Shown in pieces: positions 1 through 5,739 of a DNA stretch of 5,739 bases. Both the position numbers and the translations under genes were made by a program. The notes under the pieces are model-generated. The model searched no databases and was not told the origin of the DNA. It saw nothing but the letters and a program-made list of their open reading frames with translations. How positions within the stretch are numbered: position 1 is the first letter of the stretch; each line of letters begins with the position of its first letter. Origin of the DNA: Nocardioides sp. (GTDB taxonomy: Bacteria; Actinomycetota; Actinomycetes; Propionibacteriales; Nocardioidaceae); contig JAKDNC010000245.1 of assembly GCA_030452025.1 (NCBI GenBank), positions 1 through 5,739 of the forward strand, in the 5' to 3' direction.

Positions 1-210
1 GACCCCTCGACCGCGTTCGCGATCAGCCGGCTCACCGACGCCGGCTACCTCAACCAGTCACCCATCGGGATCTTCCGCGACGTCGAGCGCCCGACCTACG
101 ACGACCAGACGCGCGCCCAAGTCGCCCGGACCCAAAACCAGGACGACAATCAGCGCGCCCGGTTGGTGGAGCTGCTGAATGGTGGCGACACCTGGCTCGT
201 CGATGAATGA
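1..210 (+). CDS. korB: 2-oxoacid:ferredoxin oxidoreductase, beta subunit (KorB type), C-terminal end
   Basis: This is the last 69 codons of a gene that begins before the window; frame 1 is open from base 1 to the TGA at 208-210. The translation contains GYLNQSPIGIFRDVERPTYD followed by a tail with LLNGGDTW, the pattern that closes the beta subunit of actinobacterial 2-oxoglutarate/2-oxoacid:ferredoxin oxidoreductases. Members of this family bind thiamine diphosphate and, with the KorA alpha subunit, oxidatively decarboxylate 2-oxoglutarate to succinyl-CoA in the cytoplasm while reducing ferredoxin. The thiamine-diphosphate site lies upstream and cannot be checked here. KorA would be expected just upstream. 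The 3' end overlaps the start of the exporter gene that follows, so the two were probably cotranscribed. The family call rests on the C-terminal signature only; another 2-oxoacid specificity is possible. Confidence 0.8.
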   Translation, partial: DPSTAFAISRLTDAGYLNQSPIGIFRDVERPTYDDQTRAQVARTQNQDDNQRARLVELLNGGDTWLVDE

Positions 211-434
211 ACTCGTACCGGCACACGTCGATGTCGAAGCGGTGGGGGAGCAGCAGCGTCCACCCCTATCTCTGCCGCCCCCGCGGTTGTTGTTGCCAAC
301 CTTGGTCTTGCTGACGACAAGTACGTCGGTTGTCAGCAGTCTGGGTGGGTCGCTCGTACCTCAGGTGTCCGTGCAATACGGCGTTGCCCTTGGTAGCGCA
401 CAGTGGATCCTGACCGGTCCGATGCTCGTCGGCG
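179..434 (+). pseudogene. MFS multidrug exporter (EmrB/QacA type), N-terminal piece, cut by IS256-family element
   Basis: This piece encodes a polar leader, membrane helix 1 (LLLPTLVLLTTSTSVVSS and onward) and the first half of helix 2 (AQWILTGPMLVG), the usual opening of a drug:H+ antiporter of the DHA2/EmrB-QacA group. Coding continuity ends at 434, where the insertion sequence begins. The frame then runs into IS DNA and stops at TGA 485-487, so the surviving product would be a 102-residue chimera, surely not functional. Start choice is uncertain. ATG 179 has a GTGGAG-like ribosome site 7-8 nt upstream. ATG 203 overlaps the korB stop (ATGAATGA) but lacks a clear ribosome site. GTG 242 is also in frame. 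Joined to 1849-3083 the gene gives about 496 residues (488 from ATG 203), normal for a 14-helix exporter. Confidence 0.85.
427..434 (+). repeat. Target site duplication, left copy
   Basis: CGTCGGCG is present here and again at 1841-1848, immediately outside the two ends of the insertion sequence. The flanking bases differ, so the duplication is exactly 8 bp, within the 8-9 bp usual for the IS256 family. Confidence 0.93.
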
Positions 435-467
435 AGGAGAGTCCCCGGGAGTGGTGGGGTTTGAGGG
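435..467 (+). repeat. IS left terminal inverted repeat (IRL)
   Basis: These 33 bp match the reverse complement of 1808-1840 at 25 positions. The inner part is best conserved: GTGGTGGG, one mismatch, then TTTGAGGG. The outermost three bases do not match. Confidence 0.85.
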
Positions 468-540
468 TCCACGGCGGGGCTGCGTGACGTAGGCGGCCAT
501 CGGCGGGATCTTCGGTGTGAAACGACGAAGAATCGCACTG

Positions 541-546
541 AAGGAG
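541..546 (+). promoter_or_regulatory. Ribosome binding site of the transposase
   Basis: AAGGAG lies 8 nt before ATG 555, a near-ideal Shine-Dalgarno match and spacing. It fixes the transposase start at 555. Confidence 0.8.
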
Positions 547-554
547 CCCCACCG

Positions 555-1793
555 ATGGCCATGTCCCAGTCTGCCTTGTCTGAGTTGCTCGATGCATTCC
601 GCACCGGCGATGGCGTGGATATGATCCGCGACTCGGTCAGGTTCGTGCTCCAGGAACTGATCGAGGCCGAAGCCAGCGAGGTGATCGGCGCCGAACGCTA
701 CGAACGCACCGAGGACCGTGTCACCGAACGCAACGGCACCCGACCGAAGCTGTTGACCACCAAGGCCGGCGATGTCGACCTGCGGATCCCCAAGCTGCGC
801 AAGGGCTCGTTCTTCCCCTCCATCCTCGAGCCCCGCCGCCGCATCGACCAGGCGCTGTACGCGGTAGTGATGGAGGCCTACGTCCACGGCGTGTCCACGC
901 GCAGCGTGGATGACCTGGTCGAGGCCATGGGCGTGGAGTCAGGGATCTCCAAGTCGGAGGTCTCCCGGATCTGCGAGAGCCTCGATGAGTCCGTCGGGGC
1001 GTTCCGCACCCGACGGCTGGACCACACCACGTTCCCCTACGTGTACCTGGATGCGACCTACCTCCACGTGCGCAACAAGCCCGGCAAGGGCGGCCAGGTG
1101 GTCTCGATGGCGGTCGTGGTCGCCACCGGGATCGCCGCCGACGGGTCCCGGGAGGTCCTCGGCCTCGACGTCGGCGACAGTGAGGACGAGACGTTCTGGC
1201 GCAGCTTCCTGCTCAGCCTCAAGCAGCGCGGGCTGGCCGGGGTGCAGCTGGTCATCTCCGACCAGCACTCCGGCCTCGGAGCGGCGCTCAAGCGGGCATT
1301 CCAGGGCTCGGCCCACCAACGCTGCCGGGTGCACTTCGCCCGCAACCTCCTGGCCCATGTGCCCAAGTCCCATGCCGACATGGTCGCCGCGGTGTTCCGC
1401 ACGATCTTCGCCCAGCCCAACGCCAAGGCCGTCTCCCAGGCCTGGGATGAGGTCCGCGACCAGCTCGCCAAGTCGTTCCCCAAGGTCGGCCCGCTGATGG
1501 ACGAGGCGAAGCCCGAAGTGCTCGCGTTCACCGGGTTCCCGAAGGCTCACTGGCGAAAGGTGTGGTCGACCAATCCACTGGAGCGGGTCAACAAGGAAAT
1601 CAAGCGCCGCTCCCGCGTCGTGGGGATCTTCCCCAACTCCGCCGCCGTGATCCGGCTAGTCGGAGCGGTGCTGATCGACATGCACGACGAATGGATCGCC
1701 GGCGACCGCCGCTACCTATCCGAGGAGTCCATGGCGCTGCTCGACACCAACATGGATACTGGAGACCACGCCGCCATCGAGAGCGGCGAGTAA
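555..1793 (+). CDS. IS256-family (Mutator-type) DDE transposase
   Basis: A 412-residue protein of the usual length for IS256-family transposases, which cut and join the element's ends. The catalytic triad can be placed: D166 in YLDATYLHVR, D236 in VISDQHSGLG, and E343 in STNPLERVNKEIKRR. The HQRCRVHFARN motif (from H254, with C257) between the second D and the E is also typical. The N-terminal part (about 20-150) holds the family's helical DNA-binding region, including TERNGTRPKLLTT and LRIPKLRKGSFFPSILEPRRR. No frameshift or internal stop is present, so the enzyme is probably active. The start at ATG 555 follows an AAGGAG site. The gene ends 15 bp before the right inverted repeat. The frame just after its stop codon stays open into the exporter remnant, which is in the same frame. 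Confidence 0.97.
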   Translation: MAMSQSALSELLDAFRTGDGVDMIRDSVRFVLQELIEAEASEVIGAERYERTEDRVTERNGTRPKLLTTKAGDVDLRIPKLRKGSFFPSILEPRRRIDQALYAVVMEAYVHGVSTRSVDDLVEAMGVESGISKSEVSRICESLDESVGAFRTRRLDHTTFPYVYLDATYLHVRNKPGKGGQVVSMAVVVATGIAADGSREVLGLDVGDSEDETFWRSFLLSLKQRGLAGVQLVISDQHSGLGAALKRAFQGSAHQRCRVHFARNLLAHVPKSHADMVAAVFRTIFAQPNAKAVSQAWDEVRDQLAKSFPKVGPLMDEAKPEVLAFTGFPKAHWRKVWSTNPLERVNKEIKRRSRVVGIFPNSAAVIRLVGAVLIDMHDEWIAGDRRYLSEESMALLDTNMDTGDHAAIESGE

Positions 1794-1807
1794 GGGCACC
1801 GAGGACC

Positions 1808-1840
1808 CCCTCAAAGCCCACCACGCCACGGGGCTCTGTC
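1808..1840 (-). repeat. IS right terminal inverted repeat (IRR)
   Basis: The reverse complement of this stretch matches 435-467 at 25 of 33 positions, again best in the inner 17 bp. It abuts the right target duplication at 1841. Confidence 0.85.
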
Positions 1841-1848
1841 CGTCGGCG
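1841..1848 (+). repeat. Target site duplication, right copy
   Basis: CGTCGGCG, identical to 427-434. Exporter coding sequence resumes here: the GTC GGC G bases of the duplication are the same codons that end the left piece. Confidence 0.93.
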
Positions 1849-3083
1849 CGGTTACGACCCCGATTCTAGGGCGCCTCGGCGGGAACACTCGGCGTCGGCC
1901 AGTCATTCTCAGCAGCCTCGTGATCGTCTCGCTCGGCTTGCTGCTTGCCGCCATGCCGACAGGATTTGCCGGGCTCGTCGCTGGCCGCCTCATGCAAGGC
2001 TTGGGGATCGCGCTGCTTCCGTTGGCGCTTGCTGCCGCGCGCGACAACCTCTCGCCGGAGCGTGCGAATGGCGCGCTAGCGCTTCTGTCGGTCACAGGTG
2101 TGATGGGTGCGGGCATCAGCTACCCCCTCGCGGCTTGGCTCGCAGAGACCATGAGCATCAATGCGGCTTACGGTGCGGGGTTCCTTGTCACAGCGTTCAC
2201 ACTGGTGCTGGCTATGCGAGTGCTGCCGGACTCGACCGTCACCGGATCAGACGCGGTCCACTGGACGGGGGCGGTGCTGCTGAGCAGCGGCACGCTCAGC
2301 CTGCTGCTGGCCCTGACCGTGGCCCCGCGGCTCGGTGCCCCGGCCATGTGGCTGTGGCTGTTGGTCGCGTTCGGCGTGGGTTCGGTTCTCCTCTGGGTCC
2401 GGGTGTCGCTGCGACACACGACCCCGCTGGTCGATTTGCGACTGGCAACGGGTAGCGGGGTGGTGGCTGTTCATTTCGCCGGCCTGATCGCGGGCATCGC
2501 TGGTTACATGCTGCTGGCGTTGGTGATGATCCAGGTCCAGATGCCCACGAGCACCGGCTTTGGGCTGGGCGAACCTCTGACGGTAGCGGGCCTCTTGCTG
2601 ACTCCGTACGCTCTCTTCAGCTTCATTGGAAGTCGTTTGTCCATGTGGGTCGCTGGTCGCATCCGACTCGATCTCGCTCTGCCACTGGGCGGCGGCATCT
2701 ACGTCGTCGCAACCGTGCTGTATATGTTCTGTCACGACTCGGTGGCTGTCGTCGGGGTAGTGATGGCCCTTGCCGGCGTCGGATCGGGGTTTGCCTTCGC
2801 TGCCATGCCGGGACTCGTGATTCGTGAAACGCCAGCAGCGGAGACGGGCAGCGCCCTGTCTTTCAACGTGCTGCTACGTTTCCTCGGATTCGCAGTGGGG
2901 AGCACCCTTGCGACGACCGTGCTCACGGGTCTTGGATCAACGGACTTGGGTGGCGTCCAAATCTTCAGGTTCACCGTTGGAGTCAACGCCGCCCTCTGGG
3001 TGGTGATGGCGGCCACGACCTTTGCCCTCATCTCGAAGAGCGGCGCGAGATCCTTGAATGCCCGGGCTATAGAGGCGCCGTGA
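1849..3083 (+). pseudogene. MFS multidrug exporter (EmrB/QacA type), C-terminal piece, cut by IS256-family element
   Basis: This is the remainder of the exporter begun at 179/203. It starts mid-helix 2 (AVTTPILG), then has the cytoplasmic loop 2-3 motif A (GRLGGNTRRRP), helix 4 with GRLMQGLGIALLP (motif B-like), and helix 5 with GVMGAGISYPLAAWL (motif C-like, typical of drug antiporters). A long series of hydrophobic helices continues to the C-terminus. No stop or frameshift occurs up to the TGA at 3081-3083. Intact, the protein would sit in the cytoplasmic membrane and export small molecules by proton exchange; the substrate cannot be told. Translation from GTG 1920 could give a 387-residue fragment lacking helices 1-2, but no good ribosome site precedes it. 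The deleted function is inferred from the missing first helices. Use of A/T at third positions seems somewhat greater than in the genes at 3432-5739. Confidence 0.87.
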
Positions 3084-3297
<214 letters not shown>

Positions 3298-3316
3298 ATC
3301 CGCCGGTCGGGGCCAT

Positions 3317-3350
3317 GGCCTCCGTCCTCATCCAGGAGGACGGAGTGGCC
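3317..3350. terminator. GC-rich hairpin, possible bidirectional terminator
   Basis: TCCGTCCTC (3321-3329) pairs perfectly with GAGGACGGA (3336-3344) around a 6-nt loop. GGCC on both outer sides (3317-3320, 3347-3350) extends the stem across a 2-nt bulge. No T-run follows on either strand, so it is not a classical intrinsic terminator. It lies between the tRNA fragment and the 3' end of the TetR gene, a sensible place to stop minus-strand transcription 82 nt after that gene's stop. Confidence 0.5.
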
Positions 3351-3431
3351 AGCCTCCAACACCCCGGAGCCCTGTCTGGCCCAGGCCACGCAGCGTGAGC
3401 TGGCTCCACGAGTGCACAACGTGTCGAGCAC

Positions 3432-4061
3432 TCAGTCGCGCACGGCTCCTGCGTCGTCGTACCACTCGGTCAGCCGTGCGAAGCACTCCCGCGCGATCTC
3501 GGCAGGGCCGGGTTCGTCTGGAGCGTCGGGAGCGGACCAGATCTCCAGTGCGAGCCGGATCGCGTCGGTGGCGGCCGAGGCGAGCAGTCGTGGCGCCAGT
3601 CCCTCGTGGTCCCCGGTCAGGTCGGCGAAAACCGGAACGAGCCGACGCTCGGAATCGCCGTTGACGTCGTGCCAGACTCGCTGCAGGTCCCGGTCGCCGG
3701 CCACGGTGCGCATCAGTCCGCGGGTGAGCTCCAGGTCAGCACTGTCGCCGCTCCCGGCGGGTGTGAAGCGGGTAGCGATCGCGCCTGCCACGGCCTCGCG
3801 CAGCGGGGCCCCGGTGGGGATGTCTGCCAGCTCGGCGCGCCAGGCTTCTGCGCCGCGCGTCAGCAGGGGAACGATCGCGTCCTGCTTGCTGGGGAAGTAC
3901 CGGTAGAACGTGCGCAGGCCGACGCCAGCCGAGGCAGCGACCTCCTCGACCGTGGTGGCGGTCAAGCCCTGCTCGGCGAAGAGACGCAGTGCGGCGACGG
4001 CGATGGTGAGCCGGGTGGCCGCCCGTCGCCGGTCGGTCAGGGTGCCTGCGGTCTCGGTCAT
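3432..4061 (-). CDS. TetR-family transcriptional repressor
   Basis: A 209-residue protein of typical TetR length. Residues about 12-58 form the DNA-binding domain: AALRLFAEQGLTATTVEEVA, then the recognition helix segment AGVGLRTFYRYFPSK (about 45-59), the strongest signature of the family. The rest (about 60-209) would be the helical ligand-binding and dimer domain; its layout resembles TetR proteins annotated with an acyl-CoA-like ligand domain, but that is an impression, not proof. The frame is open much further upstream, but that part crosses the operator and the divergent gene. ATG 4061 is the first start giving a normal N-terminus. It has a poor ribosome site, and a possible -10 (TACATT) ends only 6 nt before it, so the mRNA may be leaderless. 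It is divergent from the dehydrogenase at 4162, which it probably represses along with itself. Confidence 0.93.
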   Translation of the reverse strand: MTETAGTLTDRRRAATRLTIAVAALRLFAEQGLTATTVEEVAASAGVGLRTFYRYFPSKQDAIVPLLTRGAEAWRAELADIPTGAPLREAVAGAIATRFTPAGSGDSADLELTRGLMRTVAGDRDLQRVWHDVNGDSERRLVPVFADLTGDHEGLAPRLLASAATDAIRLALEIWSAPDAPDEPGPAEIARECFARLTEWYDDAGAVRD

Positions 4062-4067
4062 GGACTC

Positions 4068-4096
4068 AATGTAGACGATGTGGCACGTTGCGTCAT
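4068..4096 (-). promoter_or_regulatory. Possible promoter of the TetR gene
   Basis: Read on the minus strand: ATGACG (4096-4091) as -35, a 17-nt spacer, and TACATT (4073-4068) as -10. The predicted start falls at or next to ATG 4061, implying a leaderless transcript. The spacer contains one arm of the inverted repeat, so binding there would block the promoter. This rests on consensus only. Confidence 0.4.
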
Positions 4097-4099
4097 ACT
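4072..4099 (+). promoter_or_regulatory. Possible promoter of the dehydrogenase operon
   Basis: TAGACG (4072-4077) and CATACT (4094-4099), 16 nt apart, each match the -35 and -10 consensus at four of six positions. Transcription would start near 4106, inside the right operator arm. It overlaps the possible TetR promoter face to face. Weak evidence, from consensus and position. Confidence 0.3.
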
Positions 4100-4128
4100 G
4101 GCATGACGTGCCACAGGACGTGCCACAG
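4079..4128. promoter_or_regulatory. TetR operator: nested inverted repeats and tandem repeat
   Basis: TGTGGCACGT (4079-4088) and ACGTGCCACA (4106-4115) are perfect 10-bp inverted arms. Inside them CGTCAT (4091-4096) and ATGACG (4103-4108) form a second, 6-bp palindrome around ACTGGC. The right arm lies in a 12-bp unit, GACGTGCCACAG, repeated in tandem at 4105-4116 and 4117-4128, so the ACGTGCCACA half-site occurs twice on that side. The position between divergent TetR and dehydrogenase genes, over both candidate promoters, is where a TetR protein would bind. Which symmetry is the true site is not known. Confidence 0.75.
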
Positions 4129-4161
4129 GACGAGACGCCGAGTCGAGAGCGAGACGCGCAG

Positions 4162-4947
4162 ATGAACCGATACGAAGACCGTCGGGTGCTGGTGACCGGA
4201 GCAGGGTCGGGTATCGGCCAGGCCACCGTGCTCCGCATGTTGGAGGAGGGGGGCCGGGTCGTGGCAGCCGATGTCAGCCCCGCGGGGTTGGCGGACACCG
4301 AGGCCAAGGCCGGTTCGACCCGGGGCCGGCTGGCGACCGTGGAGATGGACGTCGCCGTCGAGTCCTCCGTGGCCGACGGCGTCCAGGCCGCGGTGCGCAC
4401 GCTGGGAGGGCTCGACGTCCTGGTCAACGCAGCCGGCATCCTCCGTGCCTCGCACACCCACGAAACCTCACTCGCGAACTTCGAGTCCGTGCTGCGGGTG
4501 AACCTGGTCGGCACCTTCCTGGTGATCAGGGAGAGTCTTCCTGCCCTGCTCGAGGGCGATGGGTCGGCCGTGGTGAACTTCAGCTCCACGTCGGCGATGT
4601 TCGCCCACCCCTACATGGCCGCGTACTCAGCCAGCAAGGGTGGCATCCAGGCGATGACCCACGCTCTCGCTGCGGAGTACGCCGGCCAGGGCGTCCGGTT
4701 CACCAGCGTGCAGCCGGGGTCGATCGCCTCCGGCATGACCACCGGGGACGGCGAGAGCAAACAGAGCGTGGGCCCGGGCATTCCCGACGATGCGGACTAC
4801 AACCTCTTCGCCAAGCTTCTTCCTGCTCTGGGGCCGGGATTCGCCGGACCGGAGACGGTCGCCGGAGTCGTGGCGATGCTGGCCAGCTCCGACGGTGCGT
4901 TCATCACCGGCACCGAGGTGCGCGTCGACGGCGGCACTCACTTCTGA
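4162..4947 (+). CDS. Short-chain dehydrogenase/reductase (classical SDR)
   Basis: A 261-residue cytoplasmic NAD(P)-dependent oxidoreductase with all classical SDR marks: cofactor glycine motif TGAGSGIG (12-19), an acidic residue at the end of strand 2 (D37) that favours NAD(H), D63 before the second turn, NAAG (89-92), structural N114, and the catalytic residues S142, Y155 and K159 (YSASK). PG follows at 185-186 and the C-terminus has VDGG. It would oxidise a secondary alcohol or reduce a ketone; the substrate cannot be inferred. The frame is open from ATG 4078, but that start lies in the operator; ATG 4162 gives the standard SDR N-terminus and follows a purine-rich GAGAGCGAG. It is divergent from the TetR gene and 84 bp ahead of an aldehyde dehydrogenase on the same strand, so probably part of one regulated catabolic unit. 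Confidence 0.94.
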   Translation: MNRYEDRRVLVTGAGSGIGQATVLRMLEEGGRVVAADVSPAGLADTEAKAGSTRGRLATVEMDVAVESSVADGVQAAVRTLGGLDVLVNAAGILRASHTHETSLANFESVLRVNLVGTFLVIRESLPALLEGDGSAVVNFSSTSAMFAHPYMAAYSASKGGIQAMTHALAAEYAGQGVRFTSVQPGSIASGMTTGDGESKQSVGPGIPDDADYNLFAKLLPALGPGFAGPETVAGVVAMLASSDGAFITGTEVRVDGGTHF

Positions 4948-4958
4948 GTGCTGGGAAT

Positions 4959-4991
4959 CCATGACTCTGTTCGGTGGCTGTGCTGTCATGG
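4959..4991. promoter_or_regulatory. Inverted repeat between dehydrogenase and aldehyde dehydrogenase
   Basis: CCATGAC (4959-4965) and GTCATGG (4985-4991) form perfect 7-bp arms 19 nt apart in the 84-bp gap after the SDR stop. There is no T-run, so a terminator is unlikely. It could be a regulator site or a loose RNA hairpin, or chance. The core ATGAC/GTCAT is also in the operator upstream of the SDR. Confidence 0.3.
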
Positions 4992-5031
4992 GCCGCTGGA
5001 GGCGTTGGGTTGAGCGCGTACCGTTTTCAAG

Positions 5032-5739
5032 ATGACGTCCTACGTGACAAGCAATCCGACCACCGGCCAGACTGAGCAGCAGTTCGACGAGTTGAGCCAC
5101 GCGGCTGTCCCCCAGGTCGTGGGCCGATCAGCAGGGGCCTTCCCCAGCTGGCGCTCGACCGCTGTTGCTGAGCGATCGAAGATGTTGTTCCGGATCGCCG
5201 ATGCCTATGAGGCTCGCAGGGACGAGCTCGCCAAGCTGATCTCGACCGAGATGGGCAAGCCGGTCAAGCAGGCCGCCGGTGAGGTCGGACTCGCCGCAGC
5301 CATCTATCGCTGGTACGGCGAGCATGGCCCGGCGTTGCTGGCGCGGGAGGTCCTCGATCCTCAGGGTGCGGAGGAGTCGCTGGTGGAGACCGAACCGGTC
5401 GGATCGCTCATCGGCGTGATGCCGTGGAACTTTCCCTACTACCAGGTGGCGCGATTCGTGGGGCCGAACCTCATGGTGGGCAACACCATCATCTTGAAGC
5501 ATGCGCCGATCTGCGCGGCGTCCGCGGAGGTGATGGCCGAGATCGCCCACGCCGCCGGTGTCCCCGAGGACGCCTACATCAACGTGTTCGCAACCAACGA
5601 CCAAATCGCAGAGATGATCGCCGACCCGCGGGTGCGCGGCATCTCGTTGACTGGCAGTGAGCGGGCCGGGGCCGCGGTGGCCGAGGTGGCCGGCAGGAAC
5701 TTGAAGAAGGCCGTGCTCGAACTGGGTGGCTCCGACGCG
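5032..5739 (+). CDS. Aldehyde dehydrogenase, succinate-semialdehyde dehydrogenase type, N-terminal part
   Basis: The frame is open from ATG 5032 to the window end (236 residues of a usual ~455-460), so the C-terminal half is missing. Visible marks of the NAD(P)-dependent aldehyde dehydrogenase family: GVMPWNFPYYQVARF (oxyanion asparagine N133), cofactor-binding lysine K156 in LKHAP, TGSERAG (207-213), and the general base E230 in ELGGSDA. ELGGSDA and the MPWNFP segment are typical of the SSADH (GabD-like) branch, which oxidises succinate semialdehyde or related aldehydes to acids; the catalytic cysteine lies beyond the window. The gene follows the SDR by 84 bp on the same strand, so cotranscription under the TetR protein is likely though not shown. 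No strong ribosome site precedes the ATG. The substrate may differ from succinate semialdehyde, since many members are mislabelled. Confidence 0.9.
   Translation, partial: MTSYVTSNPTTGQTEQQFDELSHAAVPQVVGRSAGAFPSWRSTAVAERSKMLFRIADAYEARRDELAKLISTEMGKPVKQAAGEVGLAAAIYRWYGEHGPALLAREVLDPQGAEESLVETEPVGSLIGVMPWNFPYYQVARFVGPNLMVGNTIILKHAPICAASAEVMAEIAHAAGVPEDAYINVFATNDQIAEMIADPRVRGISLTGSERAGAAVAEVAGRNLKKAVLELGGSDA

Larger units (their letters stand above)
435..1840 (+). mobile_element. Complete IS256-family insertion sequence, 1406 bp
   Basis: The element is bounded by perfect 8-bp target duplications (427-434 and 1841-1848) and has imperfect inverted repeats at both ends (435-467 and 1808-1840; 25 of 33 positions match). 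It carries a single transposase gene that fills most of its length. Size, duplication length and transposase type all fit IS256 (the bacterial relatives of Mutator elements). The element sits in the second membrane helix codons of an MFS exporter and points the same way as that gene. Removing the element plus one duplication restores an uninterrupted reading frame. With an intact transposase and both ends present, it may still be mobile. No passenger gene is present. Confidence 0.95.

Noticed and set aside
910..1550. Long open frames overlapping the transposase on both strands
   Set aside because: They are arginine/serine/proline-rich or alanine/glycine-rich shadows of the transposase codons in GC-rich DNA, with no recognisable domain.
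435..1840. A passenger or accessory gene carried by the IS
   Set aside because: Apart from the transposase only 87 bp on the left and 14 bp on the right lie between gene and inverted repeats; there is no room for another gene.
4078..4161. Earlier start ATG 4078 for the SDR
   Set aside because: It would translate the operator repeats and add 28 residues ahead of a standard SDR N-terminus; ATG 4162 is better placed.
4062..4589. Long N-terminal extension of the TetR reading frame on the minus strand
   Set aside because: It runs through the operator and is antisense to the dehydrogenase gene; its sequence looks like low-complexity GC-rich shadow and the TetR domain starts normally at 4061.

Overview
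The window is GC-rich DNA from a bacterium. Codons ending in G or C, GTG starts, and an apparently leaderless regulator gene suggest a high-GC actinomycete. I would guess something like Nocardioides or a relative, but the sequence alone does not fix the genus.

Left part (1-3083). The window opens in the last 69 codons of a 2-oxoacid:ferredoxin oxidoreductase beta subunit (KorB type). An EmrB/QacA-type MFS drug exporter gene follows, overlapping its end. That exporter gene is broken by a complete 1,406-bp IS256-family insertion sequence (435-1840). The IS has one intact 412-residue DDE transposase, imperfect 33-bp terminal inverted repeats and a perfect 8-bp target duplication. Removing the IS and one duplication joins the two exporter pieces in frame, mid-helix in the second membrane segment, which gives a normal-length transporter (about 488-496 residues). 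The insertion is therefore simple, and nothing else in the exporter looks decayed.

Middle (3084-3431). This stretch has no protein gene. It holds the 3' end of a tRNA, most like tRNA-Ala (T-arm, acceptor 3' strand and CCA), without a recognisable 5' half. Short direct repeats lie upstream. This is what one end (att site) of an integrative element at a tRNA gene looks like. A strong GC-rich hairpin follows and may insulate the two sides.

Right part (3432-5739). A TetR-family repressor (minus strand) is divergent from a classical short-chain dehydrogenase/reductase (plus strand). The 100-bp gap between them is full of symmetry: a 10-bp inverted repeat, a nested 6-bp palindrome and a 12-bp tandem repeat, all lying over the likely promoters. 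An aldehyde dehydrogenase of the succinate-semialdehyde dehydrogenase type follows the reductase and runs off the window. A reasonable reading is a small catabolic operon (alcohol/ketone oxidoreductase plus aldehyde oxidation) repressed by the TetR protein until a ligand, perhaps a substrate or its CoA ester, is present. The substrate cannot be read from this window.

I found no previously undescribed system. The points of most interest are the cleanly reconstructable IS insertion, the orphan tRNA 3' end with its repeats, and the nested operator.
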